From Aquilaria yunnanensis (lineage: Eukaryota; Streptophyta; Magnoliopsida; Malvales; Thymelaeaceae), in the NCBI GenBank assembly GCA_039654915.1, contig CM077594.1, positions 20,087,001 to 20,151,000 on the forward strand: a DNA stretch of 64,000 bases, written 5' to 3'. Made by a program: the position numbers and the translations under genes. Below, in pieces: positions 11,890 to 21,109 of this stretch (position 1 is its first letter; every line of letters starts with the position of its first letter). Under the pieces are notes generated by a model. It saw nothing but the letters and a program-made list of their open reading frames with translations. It was not told the origin of the DNA and did no database searches.

Positions 11890-12327
11890 TAGGGGTGGAA
11901 ACAAGCTGACCTGAGTACGAACACCCTAGGCTCGAAGCTTGGATTGTTAAGGATTGGCTTAACTCGCGCTTGAACTCAAGCTCGATGAGCTAAAAAAACA
12001 GGGCTCAAAGCTTGGCTTAAAAAGGTTCGTGTTAAACACAATAGCTCGATTCAAGGTTTAAACTCAATTTAAGAAATAGAAATAAGAATTGTAGGGTTTA
12101 GATATATTATTATAAAATTAGTATTATTTGTATATTAAAAAATGTTAGGTTCGATAAGAGTTCGAGTCGAATGGTACTAAGTGCGGAGTTTGGCTCATTA
12201 AAAGTTTGAACTTAAAATGTAGCTTAAAGCTTGACTTGAGGCTCATTAAACTCAGCTTGATAAAAAAAAAAAAATTGAGTTCAAGATTGAATTGTTCGAT
12301 AAAATGTTCAGCACGTTTCCAGTTCTA
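11890..12327. mobile_element. Non-autonomous hAT element (MITE-like)
   Basis: A 438-bp element whose ends pair as TAGGGGTGGAAACAAGCTGA (left) and TAGAACTGGAAACGTGCTGA (right, inverted). The flanking 8-mers GCGAGGAG (11882-11889) and GCAAGGAA (12328-12335) agree at 6 of 8, fitting an aged 8-bp hAT TSD. The subterminal DNA is full of GGCTC/GAGCC and AAGCTTG-type words, as at 42102-43175. Confidence 0.7.
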
Positions 12328-12335
12328 GCAAGGAA

Positions 12336-13747
12336 GAGCAAGAGGATGGAGAGAAAGAAGCTATGAAGGAACATGGCTGAAACTGTAAAATTTTAATAAG
12401 GATACCATTGAATTTTTGCTCGTAGGGCACACATGAGGCGGCCCCAAAAAATTGCTTGAAAATAATCTCCAGTTTGATAATAGAGAGTATCTTTAAAAAA
12501 TTAATTTTCAAATATCAAATGAAAGGAACTTGGAGCAAATGAAAAATGTTAAAAAGGACTCTAATGATTGTGAGTTTTTTTTGCTGGTTTTTAGAATCCG
12601 ATATTAAATATATTTAGTTTTAAAGAAGGTATTTAAGAAGGAGAGAACAAACTAATAACAATCCAATAGACAACCGAATTGAATCAAATAACATTTTTGT
12701 GGAGTTGGAGAATGGAGGGAGGAGTCGCACGCCAATTTACTGGATGCTCAGGGACGATGGTGAGTCCTTATAAATGTGGACTGACAAAGAAAGTTTCTCA
12801 CATGAGTCATCCCTTGATTGGTGGCCCGTGATGATTTCGAATATCCCAAACCGTCACATTAGATTTTCCAACAAGAAACTTTGCCCTCAGGTAATCGGAC
12901 GACATATTGGCAGCAGAAAGAGAGAGGCACCAACACAACTGTGTTTGGGCGGAAGCTTGTGATTAGTTACGCAGTTGAAGCACCCTTTTTAGCGTTCCGT
13001 TGGGGCTTTTTTTTTTTTTTTTAATCACTTTTGTTTGTGTTTGTGTCTCTCTCACATCGATTTCTGTTTGTTTCTTTTACCTTTCTTTTACAGGTCAACT
13101 CTTCTCTTGCGATCCTGCTGGCAACAAGAACTTTTTTATTACTCATTTTTTTTGGGGTACCCTTTATTAGTCAAATTGATCAGAGGCAAACAAAAAATTT
13201 ACCTTTTGCTCTTTTTCTTTTTTTATTTTTTCACCAGGTGTCAGATTAACCTACGCGCCTAATGTTGCGTGCACTACACCCTTGTCTTGTTTTGAGGGTT
13301 AAACTAAGCACATTGCTTTAGGAGAAGAGAAGTTCAATTAAAAAGGCTTTTACCAGCTTTTAATTGTATGTGTATCGTGCTTTGAAGAGCTTCCTCCCAT
13401 AATGAAATTTGATCCAGATTAATAAGAATACAATATGCTTACTAAGCATAAGAGGGCATGCACCAAATTTTATGTTTACTTAGTTACAGGGAGTAGTCAA
13501 TTTCCATGATTTGTTTTCTGAAGAATTTGGATGTGAAAGAATTTTAAACATGGAAAATATACACTTTTCAAGTTGGGCTATACAACTCAGTTAAATTTTT
13601 ATGTTTTTTGAAAGGGAAATAATTTCCATCTCATTGGAATTTGTATACAAGTAGTTTTAATCTCCATTTCCTATCATGACAATTAATTAGTTTTAATCTC
13701 AATTAATTTTTCATTATTAAGAAAGTACTAATCTCAATTATCTTTTA
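12336..13747. other. Intergenic DNA, no gene
   Basis: Contains a pyrimidine-rich stretch at 13000-13240 that opens overlapping low-complexity frames rich in Phe, Leu and Ser; I regard these as artefacts. Nothing else recognised. Confidence 0.5.
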
Positions 13748-15392
13748 GGTTAAATTGTACAATTTTTTTTCTTAAAATATACCTATTTTGCATATTTACC
13801 TCTGAACTATTTGACGTTATGAAAGTAGGATTAAAATAATATTTTGTAACAAACATATCCCTCGTCTGTGATTTCTGTTAGTATTGACGGAAATTCAAGG
13901 TGACAATGTAAAATTAGCCCCTAAACTCAAGCAAAACAGAAACAAAATCCCCCAAACATAATTTCGGGATACATATCCCCTCAAATAGCAAAAAAAAAAA
14001 AAAAACCTTAAATTAGAATGGAAAAAACATTACTAGTTCAACATGCCTATCCCAAATTAAAGTATCTAGTCCATTCAAATAATTATGGAGAATATTTTAG
14101 ATGCAAAAAAAAAAAAATGACACAAATCTATTTTTTTCAACTTAAACTCTAAAATGGAAAAAACAATTGAAAAATGGGATGAAAAAAAACACTACCAGTT
14201 GGGCATGCTGATCCCAAATTAAAGTATCTAATCCCTTCAAATAATTATGAAGAATATTATAAATTCCAAAAAAAATATAATTTGACACCCTCATCTATTT
14301 TTTTGTTCAAATTAAACCCTAAATAGCCAAAAAAATGAGAAATGGGATAAAAATTAAAAAAAAAGCTACAAATTCAACATGCTCATCCCAAATTAAATCA
14401 TCCAATCCCTTAAAATAATTATATATACTTTAATTTTGGATGCAAATGTTAAATTGGTACTTTATTTTTTTCATTATATTTTTCTGTTTTTATCGCTATT
14501 TTAGGGTTTAAGTTGAAAATAATAGATAAGTCTGTCAAATTCTATTTCTTGGCATCTAAGATATTCTCAATAATTATTTGAAGGGATTGTATGCTTTAGT
14601 TTGGGATAGGCAAGTTGAATTGGCATTTTTTTTTTCATTCTATTATTTAATTTTTTTTTTTTGCTATTTTAAGGTTTAAGTTGAAAAAATAGATATGTGT
14701 GTCAAATTAAATTTTTTAAATCTATAATATTTTTCATGATTATATTAAGGGATTGAATGCTTTAATTTGAGATGGGCATGTCAAATTGGTAGTTTTTCAT
14801 TCTATTTTTCAATTTTTATGACTATTTTGGGGTTTAAGTTGCAAAAATATACAAGTGTGTTAGATTCTTTTTTTTTTTTGGAATTTAAAATATTCTTCGT
14901 AATTATTTAAATAGATTGGATTTTTTTTAATTTGGGATGGTCATGTAAAATTGGTAGCTTTTTTTTGGGGGGTTTTTTTAGCTATTTAGTGTTTAAGTTG
15001 AAAAGAATAAATAAGTGTATCAAATTATATTTACTTTGGCATATAAAATATTCTCCATAACTATTTGAAGGGATTGGATGTTTTAATTTTCAATGGGCAT
15101 ATTGAATTTGTAGCCTTTTTTTAATTCTATTTTAAGGTTTTTTTTTGTTATTCGAGGGGGTATATGTCCTGAATTTATGTTCAAAGGGTTTTGTGCCTAT
15201 TTTGTTTGAATTCAAGGGTTAATTTTATATTTTCACATTGCATTCCATCAACATTATTGGAGATTGTAGATGGAAGGACATTTTTCTTACAAAATGTTAC
15301 TTTGATCATATTTTTAACATCTGATATTTCAAAGGTAAGTATACAAAATGAGGTATATTTTATGGATAGATCATGCAATTTAGTACTATATC
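13748..15392. mobile_element. Foldback-type element with subrepeat-built inverted arms
   Basis: A large imperfect inverted repeat centred near 14450. The outer parts pair: 13748-13960 (AAAATATACCTATTTTGCAT, then AAAATTAGCCCCTAAACTCA) with inverted 15170-15390 (AAAATATACCTCATTTTGTA, then AAAATTAACCCTTGAATTCA). The inner parts of both arms are tandem arrays of an about 150-bp unit. Arms containing direct subrepeats are the hallmark of foldback elements. No transposase is seen. I could not define a TSD, so the ends may be off by tens of bases. Confidence 0.7.
14016..15130. repeat. Palindromic array of about 150-bp AT-rich units
   Basis: Roughly three units read forward (from near 14016, 14157 and 14325), each with a core like CATGCCTATCCCAAATTAAA followed by CCCTTCAAATAATTAT and a CAACTTAAACCCTAAAAT-type end. 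About four units then read in inverse (14465-15130) with cores such as GGGATTGAATGCTTTAATTT and ATGGGCATG. Units are about 75-90 percent alike by eye and are separated by A- or T-runs of variable length. Confidence 0.75.
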
Positions 15393-16112
15393 TTTTAAAA
15401 GGAAAGTGCCCTTAGATACACATATTGTATACCAATACCATTCCAAAAATCAAACACATTTACCAATATTCAATGAATAGGAGCCTACATGACCAAAAGC
15501 CAAAACTTGATCTAAAAATGTCTTTGACTCCTTTAGACCATAAACAATCTTTTTTGGTTAGAAATTTCTCAAACTCAAATTCAAATTGACAAATCTTTCT
15601 CTTTTTCAATTAAACATTAAAAAACAAGTAGTTATGTATAATATATGGCAATAGTTTAGTAATGGTATAATAAAGAGAAAGTGTAACTATTTGGTACCTA
15701 AGACGTATAAGATATTCCATCACTTTAGTGTATTTACCAAAACTGATATTGTTATTTCTTTAGTCAATATTTTTACTCTTTTTATCTAGTTTATTGATCA
15801 TTTAATTGATATTATTGTTTATCTACTTGCAATTGCTGCATTTAGTTGATATTAATGTTCCTTTTGTTCATATCATTGTTGCTTAATTTGAGATTATTAT
15901 TATTTTAGATGATATTATTGTTTCCTTCACAATTATTCTTTATTCGGTTAATGTTGTTATTCCTTTTGTTCAAATTGCTATTCCTATAGTCGAGTTTATT
16001 CCTCCATATACAACTTTTACATTTAGTTAAAATTGTTGTTATATTTGTTCAAGTGTTATGGTAGTTAGATTGGAACCTGTGTGATTTGTTTGGAAGAATT
16101 GTACATGGAGAT
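15393..16112. other. AT-rich intergenic DNA
   Basis: A T-rich stretch at 15740-16030 repeats loosely around a TTTAGTTGATATTATTGTT-like motif (for example near 15783-15960), suggesting an old degenerate tandem array. No gene. Confidence 0.45.
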
Positions 16113-16982
16113 TAGGGGTGAAGGTTAGGTTAGAAATGCCCAATTTGGGTCGAACTAGATACACAAACAACCTTTGCTACCCTTAAAACCTTGACTCGAA
16201 CCCAACGAATTCATGTTTGAAAAGGTGGAATTCGAGTTGGCCCTAACTTGTCTTCTTTGAGATGGGCAAAGAACTTGACCAATCCTCAATCTTCAATCCT
16301 TGCAATAAAGTCCACCTTATAAGGCAAATCAGCAGAGATTGGCTTCCTTTTCCAAACCTTAAGTACTGCTTCATCGTACCATCCATCCTTGTAAGCTAGC
16401 TTTAATTTGTGTGCCTACTTGCTCTACCTCTAGGGATCCTAAAAGATCTATTCGCCCTTCTCTTTATTATCCACAAATATGAAGGCAACTCAGCACGAGT
16501 TAATATGATAGGTGGAAGGGAAAAGAGACAATTTAAAAATAAGGGAGGGCATTTTATGTTTGAGTAAGGTTTTGTAGTGAAGTGGCTAACCAAATAGGAG
16601 GTTGTCATTGGGGAAGTGAGAGTTAAAGTTGATGGTGAATGTAGGCATTGAGGAGGAGGACCAGCGGAAAAACAGACTATGAGGATGAGTGAGAGTAGTA
16701 AAAGTATAAGAGTTTTAGTTGCAAAGGGCATTGTGTGCGTGCATTTGTGTTGTACTTGTGTGTAGTTTAAGGTAAGAGAAAGAGTCAGCTAGTGGATTTG
16801 GGTATAGTTAATTGGGTTAAGCGCTTTTATTTTCAGTGGAAAATTAGGGTTTGGTTTTGTAGTATGTCGAGGTTGAGACAAGGAGAAATTTAGGTCATTT
16901 TAAGTCAATCGAGTTTGACCTGACCCAATTTTAGTTGCCAAAATTTAAGTTAAATCAACCCAAATTTTAGCTATTTCCCTTA
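16113..16982. mobile_element. Possible degenerate hAT element
   Basis: Starts TAGGGGTGAAGG like the other hAT elements here; the candidate right end, inverted, reads TAAGGGAAATAG. The flanking 8-mers ATGGAGAT and ATTGCCAT agree at only 5 of 8. Its edges are rich in CGAAC/GTTCG-type words, as in related elements. Weak evidence; the frame at 16402-16731 lies inside it. Confidence 0.3.
16402..16731 (-). CDS. Hypothetical small secreted protein, 109 aa
   Basis: An ATG-started 109-codon frame. Residues 1-24 (MPFATKTLILLLLSLILIVC then FSAG) look like a strong signal peptide with a small residue at the likely cleavage site. The middle is Pro/Ser/Thr-rich. The last about 20 residues are basic and end IPRGRASRHTN at the stop. 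A cleavable signal peptide with a basic, Pro/Gly/His/Asn-containing tail recalls secreted peptide-hormone precursors (CLE or IDA style), but it does not match their consensus: only the Pro, Gly and His spacing is loosely CLE-like. It lies inside a possible decayed hAT element, has no recognised homologue and could be a chance frame. Confidence 0.25.
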   Translation of the reverse strand: MPFATKTLILLLLSLILIVCFSAGPPPQCLHSPSTLTLTSPMTTSYLVSHFTTKPYSNIKCPPLFLNCLFSLPPIILTRAELPSYLWIIKRRANRSFRIPRGRASRHTN

Positions 16983-16999
16983 ATTGCCATTGTCAAATA

Positions 17000-17285
17000 C
17001 TCCCTTTGTTCCATTCTGGATGCTGCATTTCTTTCGGTATAAAGATTAAGATATGTATAATTTATGTTGTTCTATCTATTTTTACCCCTGAAGCTTAATT
17101 TTTTTAAAAAGAATTCCTTTTTGTATTTTGTGTATTGAAAGCTTAAATGAGAATTAGAAAAAAAAATATTCTTGTCTGAGTTTTATATAGAGAGAATTTA
17201 AATGCGGATAGTAAGATAAATTAAATGTTAAAAACTTCACCAAATGGGAAACAATTCATCCTTTTTAGGACAACCTAAAAAGGAA
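17000..17285. mobile_element. Stowaway-like MITE
   Basis: Starts CTCCCTTTGTTCCATTCTGG directly after a TA dinucleotide. The right end, inverted, reads TTCCTTTTTAGGTTGTCC and abuts TA. CTCCC-type ends with a TA target site are typical of plant Tc1/mariner-derived Stowaway MITEs. The two ends are clearly diverged. Confidence 0.5.
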
Positions 17286-17558
17286 TACTTGTTTTCTCTG
17301 TTGAGACAGAGAATATAATATTTTATGATATTCTCTTCTATGAACTTTTTTTTTACTCAAAAATGTCTTTTTTTTTTTTGTAATAAAGGATACTTATAAA
17401 AACCAAAAGGAGATAAGAGTATCTACAAACCGTTAAAAGCAGCACAGGCCTATAGTGGTTTAAACACCAATCCACCGAACTTAGCACCCCCGTTTATCCA
17501 AGTTTACAAAATGAGCTAGCGTTTTTGATACATGGTCCAGCACAACAAAAGGTTTTTC

Positions 17559-17961
17559 CTACTTTGCTCCTATCCTAGCCAAGTGATCAACTACTTTATT
17601 CATCTCCCTGAATATTGCTTTGTATTCCCTGACTTGCACTTGCTGGATTAAGGTCATGCAGTCGAACATTAAGGGCGTGAGTGCAGTTTTTGAGTTGGTA
17701 TTGGCTAGTAGTTCCTGGATAGCTACATTGTTATCTGTTTTTACTTCCAGTAAAATATTCCCCATGAGTGACACTAAGTGCAAGTCCACACATAATGCCC
17801 ACGTCTTAGCCTCTAGGGGCTTAGTCCCCAATTTTACTTGTACAAGTGATGACCACATAGGCATTATGGTCTCTGACTATGGCAGCCACACCTCCCATTC
17901 CACTAGAATCAACAAAAGCATAACGATTAAGTTTGAAAGTACTAGACCCAAAAAGAAATGA
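17559..17961 (-). pseudogene. RNase H-like fragment of a LINE (RVT_3 type), frameshifted
   Basis: On the minus strand two overlapping frames together resemble the plant RNase H-like domain at the end of non-LTR retrotransposons. The first (upper coordinates) contains FVDSSGMGGVAAIVRDHN, including the early Asp and a following Gly-rich strand. The second contains EAKTWALCVDL (the usual E-A-x-x-W-A-L block), LEVKTDN (the T/S-D-N block) and ends with the HLAR motif. The shift between frames lies near 17821-17864. It is an isolated fragment with no reverse transcriptase beside it, and is not functional. Confidence 0.75.
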
Positions 17962-18024
17962 TTTATTCGTTTTAATGTATGTAATTATATATGTGATGAT
18001 TACATTTAATAAATTGAATATCAT

Positions 18025-18955
18025 TAAATCTAATTCTATTACTTAATAATAATAATAATAATAAATTGCATAAATTATATATTTCAATTTTTTTGACAAG
18101 AAATTAACCAGAACATATGAGCAATTATGTATTTGATTTTTGGGAAAAAGTACCTATTTTAGGCAAAAATCCCTCTTTGATAAAAAAAAAATAAAAAAGC
18201 AAAAAAATACCTCCCATGGAAAAAAAAGGAAAATGCTCTAGGAATCAATGTTGTTTCTCTTACCATGTATTTCAGTCCCCAATGCTACTTAACATTCAAA
18301 AAGAGTAATGGTGTTTTGACAAATTAGGTAGCTAGATTAACTCCTAATAAGTTGTACAGTTAGAGGACCAACAGAGACTAAGTTTAAGTTGAGGAACTAA
18401 CTCATATGAGTCAGCCAAGTTAAGGGGTCTTATGATGATTAGGCCTAACAAAAATTTGCTGCCCAAAGTCGTTTCCCCGCAGCTTCCCTAAATTTCTAGA
18501 GAGAGATTAGAAACAAGAAGAAAACGAAACGAAATAGCCGACCAATTTACCACTAGTACTACATCAAGCCATTAACAAGACAACAAAAACGAAAATAAGA
18601 AGAAAAAAAAGAAAAAAAGAAGTCTTTGGGAAAATTCAGACCCTTTTCCTTTCTTCCCTTCTAAACGCGGATTCGGCCACACAAAAGAATTCTCCTTTCT
18701 CTCAGAGAATCCATTTTCTAGCTCTCCCCTCCATTGACTAAAATCTCTTCTTCTAAACGCCCTTTTGAAGATTCTAACCCATTTCTGGAACCACCATAAC
18801 TCACCCGGCAAACCCTTTTCTTCTCTCCCTTACTCGTTCATAGATCTGCTTCTGCGGAGCCAATCGCTTTTGTTGCTTGTTTGTTTGTTCATTTGCTGAA
18901 TAAATTTCTGGGTTTTGCTCAGAAACTTTGGAATCGAATTGGGACAGTGCTTTTG
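18025..18955 (+). other. Upstream region and probable 5' UTR of PUB17-like gene
   Basis: An (AAT)n microsatellite lies at about 18045-18063. From about 18480 the sequence becomes richer in A/G and then C/T tracts (18500-18640 and 18640-18850), as in plant 5' leaders. The frame is open upstream of the called ATG back to a TTG at 18881, but that extension is not conserved in the family as I know it. No clear TATA box could be fixed. Confidence 0.4.
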
Positions 18956-21109
18956 ATGGCCACGGCGGCGATATTCTCTTCCCTCAGACGGCGGAGATCG
19001 CCATCGCTAGAGGCCTTTCTGGCGCCCGTTGACTTATCCGACGTGGCTCTTATAGAGACCCTTGCGACGGTGTCGGCAGAGCTGGTTTCGTGTTTCTCCC
19101 CAAGGTGCTTCTTCTTCCAGAGGAACAATTCTCGGTCTTTGATTCGCAAGATTGAGGTTTTCGTTGTGTTATTGGATTATTTGAAGGAATCGGGTTCTGG
19201 GTCGCGGCTGCCGTCGACGGCGATGTTGTGCTTCAAGGAGCTGTATTTGCTCTTTTACAGGTCCAAGATACTGCTGGATTATTGCGCCCACTCGAGTAAG
19301 TTATGGCTTCTGCTTCAAAACCATACGATTTCGGGCCACTTCCATGATTTGAACCAGGAAATTTCGACCCTTTTGGATGTGTTCCCAATCGGGGAGGTTG
19401 GGTTGACTGATGATGTTAGGGAGCAGGTTGAGCTGCTGCAAAAGCAGGCTAGGAAAGCTAAACTGTATATTGATAAAAAGGATGAGAATTTGAGGAAGAG
19501 TTTCTTTTGGTTTCTTGATGAGTTTGGGAATGGAAGGGTACCCAATGTGGTGGAACTGAGGATGTTCTTTGTAGATAGCTTAGGGATTAAGAATGCTGCA
19601 AGTTGTAGACATGAAATTGAATTTTTAGAGGAGCAAATTGTGAACCATGAAGGAGATATTGAACCTACCGCTTCTGTGCTTAACGGGTTCGTTGCGGTCA
19701 CTCGATATTGCAGATTTTTGCTTTTTGGGTTCGAGGAAGATGAGGTGGAGTTGAGTTTTAGGAGTCAGAGGAAGTCGAGGAGGGGGTTGATCTCTCAGGA
19801 GATTGCTGGCACGTTCATGACAGTTCCGAAGGACTTCTGTTGTCCAATATTGTTGGATTTGATGCGGGATCCTGTAATAATTTCTACAGGGCAGACGTAT
19901 GATCGGAGTTCAATATCCAGGTGGATGGAGGAAGGGCATTGTACTTGTCCAAAAACGGGACAGATGCTCATCCACAGTCGCCTGGTTCCTAATCGTGCTC
20001 TGAGGAACTTGATCATGCAGTGGTGCACTGCTCATGGGATTCCTTATGACCCTCCAGACACTGCAGATGCATCTGTCGAGTCTTTTGCTGGAGCTATGCC
20101 TATTAAAGCTGCAATTGTAGCTAATAGAGCTACTTCGACTCTCGTCATTGAACAGCTAGCCGATGGATCCCAAAGTGCTAAGACTATTGCTGCACGAGAG
20201 ATTCGTTTGTTGGCAAAAACTGGAAAAGAAAACCGTTCTTTTATTGCCGAAGCCGGGGCCATTCCCCATCTAAAGAAGTTGTTATTATCAACAAATGCTG
20301 TTGCCCAAGAGAATTCTGTTACGGCAATGCTTAACCTGTCCATTTACGACAAAAACAAGAGCCGGATAATGGATGAAGATGGTTGTTTGAGCTCGATAGT
20401 TGAAGTCCTGAGATCTGGACTGACAACAGAAGCAAGGGAGAATGCTGCAGCCACCTTGTTTAGTCTCTCTGCTGTACATGACTATAAGAAGAAAATAGCC
20501 GATGAGCAAGGTGCAATTGAAGCCCTAGCAGGGTTGCTGAGAACAGGGACATCACGGGGGAAGAAGGATGCTGTCACTGCTTTGTTTAATCTTTCCACTC
20601 ACACTGAAAATTGTGTTAGAATGATTGAGGCTGGAGCTGCAACCGCGTTAGTTGGAGCTCTGGGGAACGAAGTGGTCTCAGAAGAAGCAGCCGGTGCACT
20701 GGCCTTGATTGTTAGGCAGCCAGCCGGAGCTGAAGCGGTTGGGAAGGAGGAAACTGCGGTGGGAGGACTACTAGGAATGATGCGATGTGGAACACCCAGA
20801 GGGAAGGAGAATGCAGTTGCTGCATTGCTAGAGTTGTGTCGAAGTGGTGGTACTGCTGCCACAGAGAAAGTCCTCAAGGCCCCAGCTCTGGCTGGTTTGC
20901 TTCAGACCCTGCTCTTCACGGGGACAAAGCGAGCAAGAAGAAAAGCCGCATCACTTGCCCGTGTTTTCCAAAGGTACGATAATGCTTCCTTGCATTTTGG
21001 TGGCTTGGGCATTGGATATGCTTTCGCTGGGAACTCAGCTACCAATCGTGATTCAAGTTTCGCCAGCGAGGTCTCAGTTCCTATGTCCATCTCAGTCCGT
21101 GTTTTGTAA
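18956..21109 (+). CDS. PUB17: U-box/ARM-repeat E3 ubiquitin ligase, PUB17 type
   Basis: An intronless 717-residue frame. The start MATAAIFSSLRRRRSPSLEA matches the conserved N-terminus of Arabidopsis PUB17 and tobacco ACRE276 as I know them, so I start at this ATG and not at the upstream TTG. Residues about 1-280 are the UND (U-box N-terminal) domain with helical FHDLNQEIS and EFLEEQIVNHEGD blocks. The U-box spans about 290-363 (VPKDFCCPI, DPVIISTGQTYDR, W-x-E-x-GHCTCPKTGQ, VPNRALRNLI). ARM repeats run from about 400 to 690 (AREIRLLAKTGKENR, NSVTAMLNLSIYDKNKSR, ENAAATLFSLSA, GTPRGKENAVAALLELCRSG). The protein should transfer ubiquitin from an E2 to substrates; family members act positively in defence and hypersensitive cell death. 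No frame damage is seen. One difference from the Arabidopsis sequence I recall is PILLDLM for PISLDLM in the U-box. Confidence 0.96.
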   Translation: MATAAIFSSLRRRRSPSLEAFLAPVDLSDVALIETLATVSAELVSCFSPRCFFFQRNNSRSLIRKIEVFVVLLDYLKESGSGSRLPSTAMLCFKELYLLFYRSKILLDYCAHSSKLWLLLQNHTISGHFHDLNQEISTLLDVFPIGEVGLTDDVREQVELLQKQARKAKLYIDKKDENLRKSFFWFLDEFGNGRVPNVVELRMFFVDSLGIKNAASCRHEIEFLEEQIVNHEGDIEPTASVLNGFVAVTRYCRFLLFGFEEDEVELSFRSQRKSRRGLISQEIAGTFMTVPKDFCCPILLDLMRDPVIISTGQTYDRSSISRWMEEGHCTCPKTGQMLIHSRLVPNRALRNLIMQWCTAHGIPYDPPDTADASVESFAGAMPIKAAIVANRATSTLVIEQLADGSQSAKTIAAREIRLLAKTGKENRSFIAEAGAIPHLKKLLLSTNAVAQENSVTAMLNLSIYDKNKSRIMDEDGCLSSIVEVLRSGLTTEARENAAATLFSLSAVHDYKKKIADEQGAIEALAGLLRTGTSRGKKDAVTALFNLSTHTENCVRMIEAGAATALVGALGNEVVSEEAAGALALIVRQPAGAEAVGKEETAVGGLLGMMRCGTPRGKENAVAALLELCRSGGTAATEKVLKAPALAGLLQTLLFTGTKRARRKAASLARVFQRYDNASLHFGGLGIGYAFAGNSATNRDSSFASEVSVPMSISVRVL

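Noticed and set aside
13031..13262. Hydrophobic 72-75 codon ORFs
   Set aside because: They come from a pyrimidine-rich tract giving Phe/Leu/Ser; three overlapping frames are equally open.
14016..15130. CRISPR-like array
   Set aside because: Units are about 150 bp, AT-rich, diverged and inverted relative to one another; this is a plant nuclear foldback element.
18881..18955. N-terminal extension of the PUB17-like frame
   Set aside because: It begins at TTG, not ATG, and the conserved family N-terminus starts at the ATG at 18956.
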